Shown: piece after piece, positions 21,218-50,600 of the stretch | Numbering within the stretch: position 1 is the stretch's first letter | How the letters are laid out: every line of letters starts with the position of its first letter | Source: Telmatactis stephensoni | Taxonomy: Eukaryota; Cnidaria; Anthozoa; Actiniaria; Isophelliidae | Reading direction: 5' to 3' | DNA: 64,000 nt | Assembly: GCA_029948255.1 (NCBI GenBank) | Contig: JALIZF010001805.1 | Span: 123,501-187,500, forward strand | Position numbers and translations under genes: made by a program | Notes under the pieces: generated by a model | What the model was told of the DNA's origin: nothing | Databases searched by the model: none | The model's input: only the letters and a program-made list of their open reading frames with translations

Positions 21218-21370
21218 ATCACTTTCTTCAGTTCCTTCCTTTGAACTCCCATTTTCTTCCTCACAACTACTTTCTTTCTCCGAAGAACTTGTTTCTTCCT
21301 CAGAAGTACTTGTCTCTTCCTCCGAAGAACTTGTTTTTTCCACAGAAGAACTTGTTTCTCCCTCTTCAAA
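21215..21370 (-). other. acidic Glu/Ser/Thr-rich frame, 18-bp repeat
   Basis: On the minus strand one frame gives repeats of GETSSS/EEETST ending in a stop (about 54 residues); the DNA unit is near GAAGAAACAAGTTCTTCG. This could be a terminal exon of a gene with an acidic tail or simply an expanded 18-bp repeat. No acceptor was confidently placed. Confidence 0.35.
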
Positions 21371-21760
21371 ACTATCTCGAATGAATCATGACCATTTCCG
21401 AAATTTTTTAGAGCTCCATTTGCCTTTTTTTTTCGAGTTTAAACTCGTTTTCATTGACAAATGTGACTTCCGCCATTACATCTAGAGAGGCAGCGCCAAA
21501 GCTGGCGCGCTCTCGACCAATCAGATTCATTCTAAAAATAGCATCAAACGGGGCACATGATTGTCTAAAGACCTAATGCGCGCGATTCCTTCTCTTACCT
21601 CATTTTCTCTTGATGCAGGTGCGGTTTTGTACAAAACTCTGTTTTTTCCAAAAAAATCAGGTTTATGAAAATCCATGACGCCACTATAAATGAATTGAAA
21701 ACTCCTATCAAAATGATTTTAACGTCAAAAGAAACTTTAATCTATCCCTAGACTTGCTGT

Positions 21761-21762
<2 letters not shown>

Positions 21763-21791
<29 letters not shown>

Positions 21792-21792
21792 G
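21763..21792. repeat. poly(T) tract
   Basis: About 29 T residues; possibly the poly(A) end of an old retroposon on the minus strand, but no body was recognised. Confidence 0.85.
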
Positions 21793-22081
21793 AAATTAGG
21801 TTTTTTGCCGCGACGCATTTTGCATTTTTCAAACAGCGGAAGTGCGCCTCAAACAAAACCTAGTCGTTTCTGATATGAACTGCCATAATTCAACAATATC
21901 TTCAACAATTTCTCTGTTTTAGACATTTATCAAATTTCTATTTTAGAAAACCTCACCAATGTAAAAACAATTAAGTCGTTTATCGGCCTTTAGTTCTTCA
22001 ATTCCAGCCGACTGTTCAGGGTCATGACATGGTACGTTTTTCACACGTGATCCCGTGTTTTTGTTTTTGTTTGTTTTTGTT

Positions 22082-22107
22082 TTGTTGTTGTTGTTGTTGT
22101 TGTTGTT
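22082..22107. repeat. (GTT)n microsatellite
   Basis: Nine GTT units following GTTTTTGTTTT repeats. Confidence 0.85.
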
Positions 22108-22334
22108 TTGGACAAAAATTCTGGTCCTTGATCCAAAATGTTCTGACCAGAATGTTCTCTCATTTTGATCCCGATCCCAGCTGATCCCGATATTCGCCAT
22201 TCCGAGATTAGGGTTTCAGTTAAATTATGGGACGGTTTTGGGGCGCGCCATTTATTTATAATTTGGAGCAAAGTGTTTGTAAACAATCGTAAACACCTGA
22301 TCCTGCTAACTTTTCTCTTATTCATGCCTGTTTT

Positions 22335-22431
22335 TTCTTTCTTTCTTTCTATCTTTCTTTCTTTCTTTCTTTCCTTCTTTCTTTCTTTCTTTCTTTCCTT
22401 CTTTCCTTCTTTCCTTCTTTCCTTCTCTCTT

Positions 22432-22462
<31 letters not shown>

Positions 22463-22484
22463 TACTTTCTTTCTGTCTTTCTTT

Positions 22485-22551
<67 letters not shown>

Positions 22552-22590
22552 ATCTTTCCTTCTTTCTTTTCTTTTCTTTCTTTATGCCTC
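22335..22590. repeat. compound (CTTT)n/(CTGT)n microsatellite
   Basis: Long polypyrimidine tract with CTTT blocks interrupted by a CTGT block at 22433-22462. It produces the Lys/Arg/Glu and Phe/Leu/Ser frames on either strand. Confidence 0.95.
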
Positions 22591-22825
22591 TTTCTTTGGT
22601 CATTTCTTCGTGAATTTTGAAATTTTGTGTCCCTCACAACAGTCCCATAATTCAACTGGAACTCTAATTTCGGAATGGCGAATTCCTTTTTAATAACAAA
22701 TAAGATATTTGCATGAAAATGGAAACAAAGTGGCTGATACATGTATATGATGTTACAGATGGATTGCTTGGGGAAGGATGCCATGATGTTCAGTTGTAAG
22801 GGGTATAATGGTCATCATTAGTATC

Positions 22826-22978
22826 ATCCATCCCTCCCTCCATCCCTTCATTCCCTCCATTGCCTTCATCCCTCCATTGCCTTCATCCCTCCATTCCCTC
22901 CCTCCATCCCTTCATTCCCTCCGTCTCTCCATCCACTCCATTCTCTCCATTCCCTCCATCCCTCCATTCCCTCGCTAC
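22826..22978. repeat. CCCTCCAT-type minisatellite
   Basis: Imperfect units of TCCCTCCATTGCCTTCA/TCCCTCCATTCCC. Confidence 0.88.
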
Positions 22979-22994
22979 TCATAAACTGGTGTTT

Positions 22995-23500
22995 AGACTT
23001 CCTTTGTTCGTTCGTGCAAACATTATTTTCTATCGGACCTTCATTCAGACTTCATTTGATCGTTCATTCAAACTTTCTTTTTATCGGTCATTCATTCAGA
23101 CTGTTGACTTCCTTTGATCATTTATTGAAACGTTTTTCTGTCGTTTTACATTTTTTGATTTTTTCAAAAAACCTTTTTAGTCTTTCGGTCATTCATTCAG
23201 ACTTTGTTTGACCATTCATTCAAACTTTTTTCTATCGGTCCTTCGTTCAGACTTTTTTTTGTCGTTCATTCAAACTCTTATATTTTATCGGTGCTTCATT
23301 CAGAATTTTTTATCATTCATAATTCAGTCATTCATTAAGACTTCCTTTGTTCGTTCGTGCAAACATTTTTTCTATCAGACCTTTGTTCAGACTTCATTTG
23401 ATCATTCATTCAAACTTTCTTTTTATCGGTCATTCATTCAGACTGTTGACTTCCTTTGATCATTCATTCAAACGTTTTTCTGTTGGTCCTTCCTTAAGGC
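22995..23500. repeat. degenerate TTCATTCA-type minisatellite
   Basis: Irregular repeats of GTTCATTCAAACTTTCTTTT and TATCGGTCATTCATTCAGAC. A stretch at 23000-23130 recurs almost intact at 23340-23470, so a higher-order duplication of about 340 bp is visible. Confidence 0.85.
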
Positions 23501-23659
23501 ATTCTTTTTTCACTTCCAAGTTTCATCTTTAATAGTCAAAGAATACAAACCCAATATATAAGGACATGTTAGTAGGAGAAGCTACTAATTTTTGTATGAA
23601 GTTAAATTCTAAGGAAGTTAATTGTTTTTACGAATAATGTTTTGGAATTGAGTGGACTG

Positions 23660-24060
23660 AAAACAATTTCTGAAGTTCATCCTCCTATCGATGAAATTAA
23701 AACAATTACTACGTATGTTAAGAAAAATTAGTCATGCAATTTTTGTGTAAAAAAAAGTTTAGTGCTCAGATTGATGATTCAGCTGATAGTAGGGGGAAGT
23801 TTCGTACTTATATAGGCGAATTAATAAAGAAATTAAATTTGAACGTTATCTTAATTCTGTGCCTGTTTTAAAGTATAGGCAGGCTGTTACACGGCTTCGT
23901 ATCTTTGCATGCAATTCCCAGTTGAACGTGGCAGATATACGAAGACACCATATGAATTAAGGTTATGTTCCCTGTGTGATGGAAATGAAGTGGGAGATGA
24001 ACATCATTACTTATTCAAGTGTAAAATAGCCAATTATGTTTTTGATCCCTGGTTCCTGTT
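23660..24060 (+). pseudogene. LINE ORF2 C-terminal fragment
   Basis: Plus-strand frames (with at least one frameshift near 23900) encode a KFRTYI...KFERYL..VLKYRQAVTRLRI segment and then VERGRYTKTPYELRLC, SLCDGNEVGDEHHYLFKC, the CCHC-like motif near the end of ORF2 in several LINE clades. Everything upstream, including the reverse transcriptase core, is missing or unrecognisable. Confidence 0.75.
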
Positions 24061-24159
24061 GACTTGACAACGGAGCCCGATTCCACGTCTGTAGACCAGA
24101 GTTCGCATTATTTCGAAAATCGCTGTAACTAGGACATGTAAAGACTTCGGTTCCCGGAT

Positions 24160-24245
24160 TCGCAATTTCAATGCGAGGGGAATAACATTAGTATGCAAGG
24201 GGAATAAGTCACATTCCCCTTGCATGCTAATATACATACCCCCCC
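24160..24245. repeat. inverted repeat around AAGGGGAAT / ATTCCCCTT, with C tract
   Basis: GCAAGGGGAATAAGTCACATTCCCCTTGC forms a hairpin next to a run of C (24237-24252). Probably a MITE fragment. Confidence 0.5.
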
Positions 24246-24721
24246 CCCCTCCCCGTACTCTAATAGATGCTTTAAGTTTATATTTACATTGGTTCGGTCT
24301 TCTTTCTTCTTCGCAGTTAAATATATAGCATAACCCCTGCTTTGCATAAAGAGCTATTTCAAGTAGGTTGCTACGTGCGCGCCCGGATTGAGTGATACAC
24401 TTCGCTAAATCCTTTCCTTTACCCAAATTTGCGAATTCAATACCCTTTTCATTCATAGAATCAGAAATTCTATAACTCTTTTCTATATTTCTCATCCCCC
24501 ATGCCCTTTAGCTTATCCCCTAAAAGTTGGCTGCAGCGAGGCCCCAACCTCCCTTCCTCTGTCTTTCTGTCTGTCTGTCTGTCTGAATATTTTGTTGAAG
24601 AGCGTAACGGAGTTTGGGTTGCCTGTGGATGCGTTCATTGGATACTTTTCGGTCCATTGTTTTTAAACCAATCAACGGCCAGTTCGACATGAAACAGTAC
24701 GTAGTCTAGTAGTTTGCCAAT

Positions 24722-27700
24722 ATGGCGGAAGAAGAGAAGAAAGATCGAAAATCATCATCGAATAGTTACGCAGAATCGTCAGTAGAAAAGTATAAGTAAG
24801 TATAAAAGTGTTATAACTTTATATATTTTAGATTTTTACTGACTTTTATCACTTTTTTGCTGTCTTTAGACACATAGATCGCTTGGTTTTACTTCACTTT
24901 TTCGTTGTGTTTGTGTCAAGTTTCGCTTTGGGGTTGTTGTTTCTTCATTCTTCACTGACGTTTTGGCGAATGCAGGTAAGCTTTATGATTATAGATCGCT
25001 TTTTTTATGTTAGATAAACACCCCCATGGTATACAGGACTGTTGTTATCTTGTTGTTCTTGCTTTTTGATGTTTTATTCGCCTGTTTGTCGTCGTCAAAC
25101 AACTAAAGGGCCCAACTAAAGTGTAGCTCAAGCACAAATGACTATTACAACATTACCGATGCAAAACAAGTCAAATTGTTTTTGTACACAATTTGATTTT
25201 CCTACATGTATGCTCTTCGGTTGCTAGACTATTAAAGGTAAACTAGAAAAGTGCTGAAAAAAATATAATTTTGTTTGATAAAACTAAGCACACATTCTAA
25301 ATATTTATGAACTTACTTACAAATAAGCTTTTGTTGATATTACCTAGAAAATTTTAGAATGTTTTTTATTCTGACTTTTTAAGATTTTACTGTTATTGGT
25401 AGTGAAAATGCAAAAAAGCGAAAGTGAAAGTTCAATTTGCTCAACTGCATTATTTTTATCAGCTAATAACTGTAAAAGTGTATATGGAAGCTAAAATGAA
25501 AGCATAATTTACTATTATAAACTCTATAATAATAACAATTGTTTATTAGTTTATTAGTAAATTTGTACTTCAACTGTTTGAAATCTGACATATTTTTCTG
25601 AAAGCTAAGATGTTATAAAATATACAGACAAATAAGACCTGTATGTTGATTGTATTTCAACATTGAATTTTAATTTTGTCTGGAAGCCTTTGTGTTAATT
25701 TCTATTCATTAAAACTAAATTATTTATAAACAATTAACCCTTAGTAGACCAAATTATTGGTGTAAGAAACTCCATGCACATACATATGCATAAAAGATGA
25801 CTAGAGATAAAGATCGTGAAAGAAAATAGTTTTCTAAATGTTTCTTCATACTACATGACAATACATCGTCTCAAAGTTGCAAGCAGAAACATTGCGCAAA
25901 TTGATGCAAAGTAGGGAAAGTGTTTCTCATTTGTCTAATGAAATGTATTATTTTGCATAAATATTCTATATCCTACAATCACACCACAGTTACAGACAAC
26001 TCGTCTGTAAGTACTTTTTACATAATGAGCTTTTATCATGCAATTCCAAAAGTCACAGTACAGAAATATAATTACCATAGCTGGAATGAGCACGTCAAAA
26101 TTAGTAAAACTGTGAAGTTTGAATGAAGTAACTTTCAAACTCACGAAGATATGAATTTTGTGAAATCAAAATTTTGTATGAAAACATTCGCTGGTAGGCA
26201 AGAGATGCCTACCACCAAAGGTTTTCTTACAAATTCACACTTTTCAAAAATTTATATTCTTGCGAGTTTTGGATTTAATTCCTTCAAACTTCACTGTCTT
26301 ACTAATTTTAACATGCTCTTTCCAGCTATGGTAATTCTTTTTCTGTTTTACAAAATTAATTTAAAAATACATGATAAAAGCTCATTGGCTAGGAGCTAGT
26401 GTGTGTGTGTCAAAAATAACCAAGTAATTAATCTGTTGCTCACCTCACATTCTTCCCACATCTCTGAAGTACTTTTTACATAATTGGCTAGATAGCAAGT
26501 GCGTGTGTTTCCAAAATAATCAAATAACTAATCTGTGGCTCCACTTTTTTCCCTGTTATAAGGAGAATTCCTTTTTCCTTTGGATTTCCTTAGCTGATAA
26601 GCAATGGAAAAGGAACCTCTGACCAACTATTAAAAACTGAAATTGAAATTGAAATTGGTCAATCTAGCTACAATCTTGATTGAAGAGATGACACTTTAAA
26701 AAATTGAAATTCTTAGAAATATATGCATTGAGGGTTTGGCTTAAATTGGAGTGATCAAAAATCTTCAAATTTTCAAAGCATGCAATTATGTCAAAATGTG
26801 GTGCGACAACAGTTATACCACTTGACTTCATTTCATGCAAGGTGAATTATTTGTTATTAGAATTATTACCATAATCAATCAGTTTGTTGCTTTCTGATTT
26901 GGTTGAGAACTGTGGTAAATAGGAGTCTTTACCAATGATTTGCATCATCATTTTGACTTTGCAAGTGCACTTGTGCCCGAGCCAGTTTAACGAGAAATTA
27001 CTTCTGCAATGTGTGGTAAAAGTTAGTTATGGACCCACTCAGCTACACATCACAAGTCCATTATGGACTTGTCACATTTTGACCATGTTTGACATAAAAA
27101 TGTTGGTCAATAAGATCAATCTAAGCCTGCACAATTAATGTTCTTTGGCATCATCCATGCCATGTATCTATAATTTGATAACACATGGTTCTTGACCAAT
27201 AGGAGCATTTATTATCCAACTGTACTCAGCAGAGTACAAATAACGCCCAAAACGAGTACAAATATCTCGCGATATTTGTATTGTAGGAAACCAGTTTTAC
27301 AAGTTGTCGAAATACGCGCCATCACCACTTCGTACGCAGTGAAAAAAACTTGCGCGCGCCAGAAAACTAGTTTGACTTGTTGTCACTTTTCAGCCAATCA
27401 GAGACCGCACAGCTTGCGCCACACGCCAAAATCACGGCAGACTGTCACGTTTTCACAATGTTATTTCAAAAGAACTTTCTCGTCCTAAAATGCATTTTAA
27501 AAAGGCTTTTTTTCGTGTTCTTTTTCAGTGTAGACAGTTGGATAATAAATAACTTATTAGACGGTTTGAAGTGTAGTTTGGCTTATTTTACTCATTCACT
27601 TGTATTTTGACTCGCCCGTAAGCGTGACTCGTAAAATATGCAGCCATACTACACATCAAACTGTCTAATAAGATATATGTATTGTGGTTAATGATTACAC

Positions 27701-28374
27701 TGTACATGTACATAAGTTCTGAGTGTCTGAGTCTAAGGAAATTTATATTTTGATTACCACTGTGTGCAAAACTACGCATCCCGCCAGACTAAAGTCTCTA
27801 TTGGGAATTTGGTCAATAGGCTATGTACTAAAAATCCAGACAGAGGCGGAGTTTTCTATACAATGTTTGTACACTTTGCTGGCTTCCAGGTAGCCTATTG
27901 ACCAAATCCCAATTGAGACATTAGTCTGGCTGGAAGCGCAATTATGCACATGGTGTAATTCAATATATAAAATAATTATAATATAACACTCGCTCTGATT
28001 TAGTCTAATTGGCCAAAAAATGTGCTTGATGAGAGTATCATTATGCATGCACATCAACTTTTTGATTTTTTTTCTGTAAATTTGTACACTTGTTAATAAT
28101 TTTATAAAAGAAGTACAAAACTGCTTTTCCATGTTTTATATCCTGACCTAAACATGCATAATGTTGAGAGAACACCAGAGAGTGTGTGGAAGCATGAGCT
28201 GTAGGGAAATCAGTTTTTTATTTCTTAAGTAAAAATCCTACTTATTTTCTATTTCAGTTTGAGGAGAATGGTTATTATGAGAATCTGTTTGGTGGTGAGA
28301 ATCAAGTACAGTATTTACCTAAAGACAACACAATAAGTGTGGTTTCATACAATGCAAATTCCAGCTTTTCACTG
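24722..28374 (+). CDS. unrecognised single-pass membrane protein, first three exons
   Basis: Exons 24722-24795 (ATG in GCCAATATGG context, donor GTAAGT, phase 2), 24870-24975 (acceptor TTTAG, donor GTAAGC, phase 0) and 28258-28374 (acceptor TTTCAG, donor GTAAGG). They give 99 residues: a charged N-terminus (MAEEEKKDRKSSS), one hydrophobic helix at about residues 30-50 (VLLHFFVVFVSSFALGLLFL), then a hydrophilic part with NSS near the end, suggesting a type II or multi-pass start with the rest outside or in the lumen. Intron 2 is 3.3 kb and contains MITEs. Later exons were not found before the DRC1 3' end at 30.2 kb, so the gene is incomplete or broken here. I do not recognise the family. Confidence 0.5.
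27555..27690. mobile_element. palindromic element with CTTATTAGAC ends
   Basis: CTTATTAGACGGTTTGAAGT at the left is complemented by ACTACACATCAAACTGTCTAATAAG at the right; the turn carries TATTTTGACTCGCCC. Related turns lie at 49250-49380 and 51475-51590. Confidence 0.75.
27756..27957. mobile_element. MITE family D
   Basis: About 200 bp, ATTACCACTGTGTGCA end, inner arms GCCAGACTAAAGTCTC and GGTCAATAGGCTA, nearly full palindrome. A second copy is at 50405-50608. Confidence 0.85.
27966..28135. mobile_element. MITE family F, diverged copy
   Basis: CTCGCTCTGATT, then GTGCTTGATGAGAGTATCA and TTATAAAAGAAGTA. Better copies lie at 40040-40190 and 56105-56275. It lies about 120 bp before the third exon of the 24722 gene. 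Confidence 0.65.
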
Positions 28375-29220
28375 GTAAGGTAATGTTTCCCTGGAAAATA
28401 AATATCAAGAATTTAAATAATTGTAATAAAGTGGACATATACTGGAACACTTGGCTTGGAACTTATATATAAAACTGCTGGAAGTTAGGATTGGACCAGT
28501 GAAGATGAATTGTAGGTGCATTTCTGTTTGGTGGTCTCACAATGTGCCTTGGATGATGTATAGTTTGCATGAATTTCTTCAAGTGGAAATGGAATTTTGC
28601 ATCTTTAAGAGACACTCTTCCCCAGAGAAAGTGATGTAGCTGCAATTAGGAGAACCTTAATAGTTTTTCCCTAGTAAAATTTATAAGCATTATATTGTGC
28701 ACAATATAGGGTGTTCCTCATTTACAGTGCTTGTCTTTTTGAAAAGAATGAAATGTAACATCAGTGCAATGCGGGATGTTCATTGTGTGTGCAAGCCTAC
28801 ATATATACATGTAGACCAGACTTCCTTGTATAGTTTCACCATCTAGTAATATTATAATAATTATAAGGCATATATGCACAGTTCCAGTCAATATACAATA
28901 GAAATGAAAGTATTTTAAGTTTAGTAAACGTTGTACATTTTGCAAAGAATAAAGATAATGTCAAGTTAGATGAATCTCCATACTTCATTACATGTATCAC
29001 AACAGTTTCATTGCATTGGCAATGATTACTCTGTGAGCAGAGGGATTTAAAAAAAAAAACTGAAAGCTCGAAGCTTGAGCTTTTGGAAGGCTTAAAAAAT
29101 CCCTCTGCTTGCGGGGTATGAAAGAGTTTTGTTGTGACTGAAAGCAGTCATGATGTGACATGGCTACAGCAGAAATTTTATATCTTTATAGACATCACAT
29201 AACTGACACAGTCACAACAA

Positions 29221-29410
29221 ATAGTCCACTTTCGATATATGGTTGAGTTACTGCACACAAAGGGACCAATACGAGGCTCCGGGGGATTAATGCTTCAGCT
29301 TAGTAGTGCGTAACAAAACAATTGTTAAGTTGCGCACCACTAAGCATTATTCCCCAGAGCCTCAAACTGATTCTTTTGTGTGTGGCATCTCAACCATCGA
29401 AAGTTGGCTA
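29221..29410. mobile_element. MITE family C copy
   Basis: AATAGTCCACTTTCGATATA end with GCGCACCACTAAGCATTATT in one arm; pairs with the copy at 19103-19290. Confidence 0.82.
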
Positions 29411-29995
29411 TTCTGTTTCACACTCATCCAGCTGGTCTGAAATAGTGATATGAAATGACGTCACTGCAAAACTGAGGTGTCCTGTCGATTGCAATTGAAG
29501 AAAACAATCATTGTGATAAAAATACAAACTCCATTCAAATGCATATTGTTATCACTGTTTTCAAGTGCCTATGTTTATTAGTTTATTTGAGAGCCTTGGA
29601 ATATGAAAATAGTAGAGCTTTCAGCAGGTCACATGGACACTTCAGTTTTGCAAATTTTCTCTTTCTTTCTTGGCTGACAATTTTTCTCAGATTAGCTGGA
29701 TATGAAAACTACTCTACATAAGAATTGGCAATGTGTGATGAGAAGGCAAGTAGTGGAGAGAGCAAAAATTGCATCATCTCTTCATTGTTTCTTGCCATAA
29801 CCATTACCAGAAATATTAACAGTTATGATACAGCTTTTCATGCAATTTGTCCACCTGTATATTAGTTGTGGACAAAAATCAACATGAGTCGAGTGATTAT
29901 TTGCAAAATACTTAATGTAGAGGTAGTGTGTGAGAGAGTACAGTGTCCCCCAATTAGTGCACAAGGGCTAAATAAACATTAATTTTATTAAACAG

Positions 29996-30144
29996 TAGAG
30001 TACAAACACTAAAAGTGTGCAATACTTTGCACTATTTAGTACTAAATAGTGCTAATATTTAGACAATAGAAAACAAAAGAATTTACATAATGTAGCACTA
30101 TTTAGTACTATTTATGTTGCACACTTTTAGTGTTTGTACTCTAT
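29996..30144. mobile_element. MITE with ends AGAGTACAAACACTAAAAGTG
   Basis: About 150 bp with 26-bp inverted ends; the interior carries CACTATTTAGTACTAAATAGTG. It sits about 100 bp beyond the DRC1 stop codon, just past the likely poly(A) signal. Interior words are shared with family A at 30826. Confidence 0.8.
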
Positions 30145-30178
30145 CAAAAACAGGACATCAGGCATAGTTTTAACATAG

Positions 30179-30184
30179 TTTATT
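30179..30184 (-). terminator. polyadenylation signal of DRC1
   Basis: AATAAA on the minus strand 62 bp after the DRC1 stop codon. Confidence 0.55.
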
Positions 30185-30245
30185 AGGTATAAAACCATGA
30201 TTGTACACTGTATATATATTTACACAATTTAATTAAGAAAAGAGT

Positions 30246-47299
<17,054 letters not shown>

Positions 47300-47607
47300 T
47301 TTATTTCATAAAATCCAAAGCCAAATTGTGAATTTTTAGCGAAAAAGATGAACCCGGTAGGTTGTTTTGGGTCGTTGCTAGGGTTGTTACTAAGAGGGCA
47401 AAGATACCAGGCCTTTTTGAAAAGGCCTGGCTACTAAGGTTGTTACCGCTGACAGAAACACTGCATATTCAGAACGTTTCAAGAGAACGTCATTTGGAAA
47501 GGGGAAAAATTAGTGGATGGCTGAAAAGTGACTGAATTTTTACCCTTTTTTAAGGCCTTATAAGTTATTTTAGATTTCCATGTTTTGAATAACAAACTTC
47601 TCCAGGA
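47300..47607. promoter_or_regulatory. shared DRC1/ABHD13 promoter region
   Basis: A 308-bp interval between the two outward start codons. It contains GTTGCTAGGGTTGTTAC at about 47375-47391 and GTTGTTACCG near 47442, reminiscent of RFX X-box half-sites used by ciliary genes, and an 11-bp-arm hairpin at 47409-47432 (CCAGGCCTTTT TG AAAAGGCCTGG). A TCCAG acceptor-like word 2 bp before the ABHD13 ATG may mean that its 5' leader is spliced. Confidence 0.5.
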
Positions 47608-50600
47608 ATGACCAATACCGAAGACCCAGACATGAACAAAAAATTGGAAAAAACAGGCTTCAAAACCATTGAAACTGTTGGACGTCTGGTCTTGTACATC
47701 ATACTTCGCTTTTGGAGGTTTTGTAGTGCTGCAATGTTAACGTTGTTACTACTATACTGGCTCTATGGTGGTGTTTTTATCTTCCTCCTCCTTACTGCGG
47801 CTGTCTTAGGGGCTCTTTATCACTACCAAGACACATTTTTGTACTTTCCAGAACAACCTTTGTCTTCAAGAGTGTTTGTCCAAAATGCTCGAGTTTTAGG
47901 CTTGCCCTTTGAAAATCTTTATTTAAGGACTCAAGATGGTATAAGAATAAACGCTGTATTTATAAAACAACCACCAAGGTTTCAACCTCAGGTCCCTACG
48001 ATATTGTTTTTCCATGGAAATGCTGGAAATGTTGGTCACAGACTTCTAAATGCTAAGGCATTACATGCGTACTGTTCTTGTAATGTGTTTTTGGTTGAAT
48101 ATCGAGGTTATGGAAAGAGTGAAGGATCCCCTAGTGAATATGGTAAGATATGGTGTATTATTGTTTTTCTTCTTTGAAGGCAGAGACACCAAAACTGAGC
48201 TTTCAGTACTACAGTGTTGTTCTCAGAGAGAACCTGAAGGATGGAGTAGAAACGTTTTCCTCTCCTCTGAAAGACCACTAAGCAAGGAAGTTCTTGTATA
48301 AGCAGGAAACTTACACTGCTGTACCATGACCATGTCAATGACATGGTATATAATACCATGTATAATACACATGTATTATATATCTATTACATAATATAGC
48401 TAATTGCACAAACATTGACCTTTTCAAAACATAGAAGCTAAGACCGAAAGGAACACTGGGAAATTTGTTTATTAGATGATTTTAAAGAAGGGCATGTACG
48501 TAAACATTTCAAACAGTGACCGAGATAAATTCTTGGTATTTCCAACACAATTATGTAGCGAATTCACAGAGAAAACATGAATATCAATATTACTAGTGTA
48601 CCCAGGAGTCATTTCAGTCTCAGCTTCTGACACTTCTAGGTTCCATGACTTTGAAAGGGTCAATGTTTGTGCAAATAGCTATATATCAGGTTATAATAGT
48701 CCCATTTATTCACAATTCTAGGATTTGCCTTAGATGCTCAAGCAGCAATGGACCATCTTCTAAATCGTCCAGACATTGATACCAATCAGATAGTTATATT
48801 TGGCAGGTCTCTTGGTGGAGCTGTTGCTATAGACTTGGCTTCTCAACCTTTGTATGTGAACAGAGCTTTTGCAGTTATTGTAGAGAACACCTTTACCAGT
48901 ATACCAGCTATGGCTAGTGAATTAGTGAGTGGATTGCATAGGTTGCCTTACTTTTGCTTTAGGAATAAGGTAATCAAGAAGCTTGTCAGAGTTGAAAATG
49001 TACAAGTACCACACTGTACATGTATTTATTATACAATTCTCAAAAGAATGCACGTAATATGCACAAGAACGCGAAAAATATGAGACCGTTTTAGGTTAGT
49101 AACATTTCAGTGGCTTCCCGGTGCAAAGCCACATACTAATCAAAGTGGCAATAAAAACGATATTGATATTTAATATCGATATTTAATATTGATATTGATA
49201 TTTGCAGAATTGTATATTAAATATATTATTGGTAGATTAACCAGAAAATACAGCTGTGAATTTTTACTTGTCACTTGCATTTTGGCTCGCCTAAAGACTC
49301 ACCAAAATACAGCGTGACTCGTAAAAACATACAGCTGTATTAGCTGGTTAGTCGACCAATAACCTATATGTATAAAAAATTAATGATAATGATAACACTA
49401 TCTCAATGAGATGATTATCTCTATATTGCCCTACATGGTTGAAAATTTCTGGTCATTTACTAGTATGCTAATTGCTTCATATATATTCAAATTGTTGAAA
49501 CATATATATATTTTCTAGTTTGACTCCCTATCAAAGATGAAAAGTATAAGGGCACCAGCATTGTTTCTTTCTGGGCTGTCAGATCAACTGATTCCACCTA
49601 GAATGATGAAAATACTCTACCAGGTACTCATAAATAAATAATAATAATACTTTAATATTTATATAGCGCCTTTCCTGGTGCTCAAAGCGCTGTGAAAAAC
49701 CTAATTACAATATTAATATAAAGACTAATTATTAAATTAAAGAGAAAATATATATATATATAAATATAAATATGTGAATATAAATATATACAATTATATA
49801 TATGTATATACACCTATTTCAAAAAAGGTTGTCACCGCTAAGAGCGATAGGCGATAGGTAATGGGTCATTCCAAGACCGCAAAGCACTATTGATTTCTAA
49901 TTGATTTACATATGAATAGCCAAATATTTGATGGAAGAGTGTAAAGAAAGATTTAGGATGGCTTAATTAAGAAATCAATAGTGCTTTGCGGTCTTGGAAT
50001 GACCTATTACCTATCGCCTATCACTCTTAGGGGTGACAACCTTTTTTGAAATAGGTGTATATACATAAAATGTCGGTAATTTCCAATAATATTGATACCT
50101 AATTTCAATGATTTCAGCAATTTCTAATGATTTATCCGTCAGTATTATACTAACTAAAATAAGCTAATTTAAATAAATAAGTCTTGAGATCTTTTTTAAA
50201 TACCTCAACTGACAAACTATTTCTAATGTTAATTGGCAGAGCGTTCCATATCACTGGAGCACACACAGAAAAAGCTCTACAACCATACATTTTTAAATTA
50301 TATGATCTAAAAAGTCCATTTTGAGTGCATATTTTTGACAGTGTCAAGAAGGAATTGGGACCAGTCGCATAAGACATAATTTTGAATGTAACTGTCAAAA
50401 TCAGACGTTACCACTGCGTGCATAATTACGCGTCCAGCCAGACTAAAGTCTCGATTGGGATTTGGTCAATAGGCTACCGGAAAGCCAGCAAAGTGTACAG
50501 ACATCATATAGAAAACTCTGCCTCTGTCTGGATTTTTGGTAGCCTATTGACCCAAATCCCAATCAAGACTTTAGTCTGGCTGGACGCATAATTATGCACA

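Noticed and set aside
22041..22784. 247-codon Lys/Arg/Glu-rich frame
   Set aside because: Reads through the CTTT/CTGT microsatellite and flanks; low complexity only.
28451..28639. Continuation exon of the 24722 gene
   Set aside because: Open in one frame but no acceptor matches the phase left by the exon ending at 28374.
28730..28850. Terminal exon of the 24722 gene after TTTACAG at about 28727
   Set aside because: In the required phase it gives only about ten residues before a stop; not convincing.
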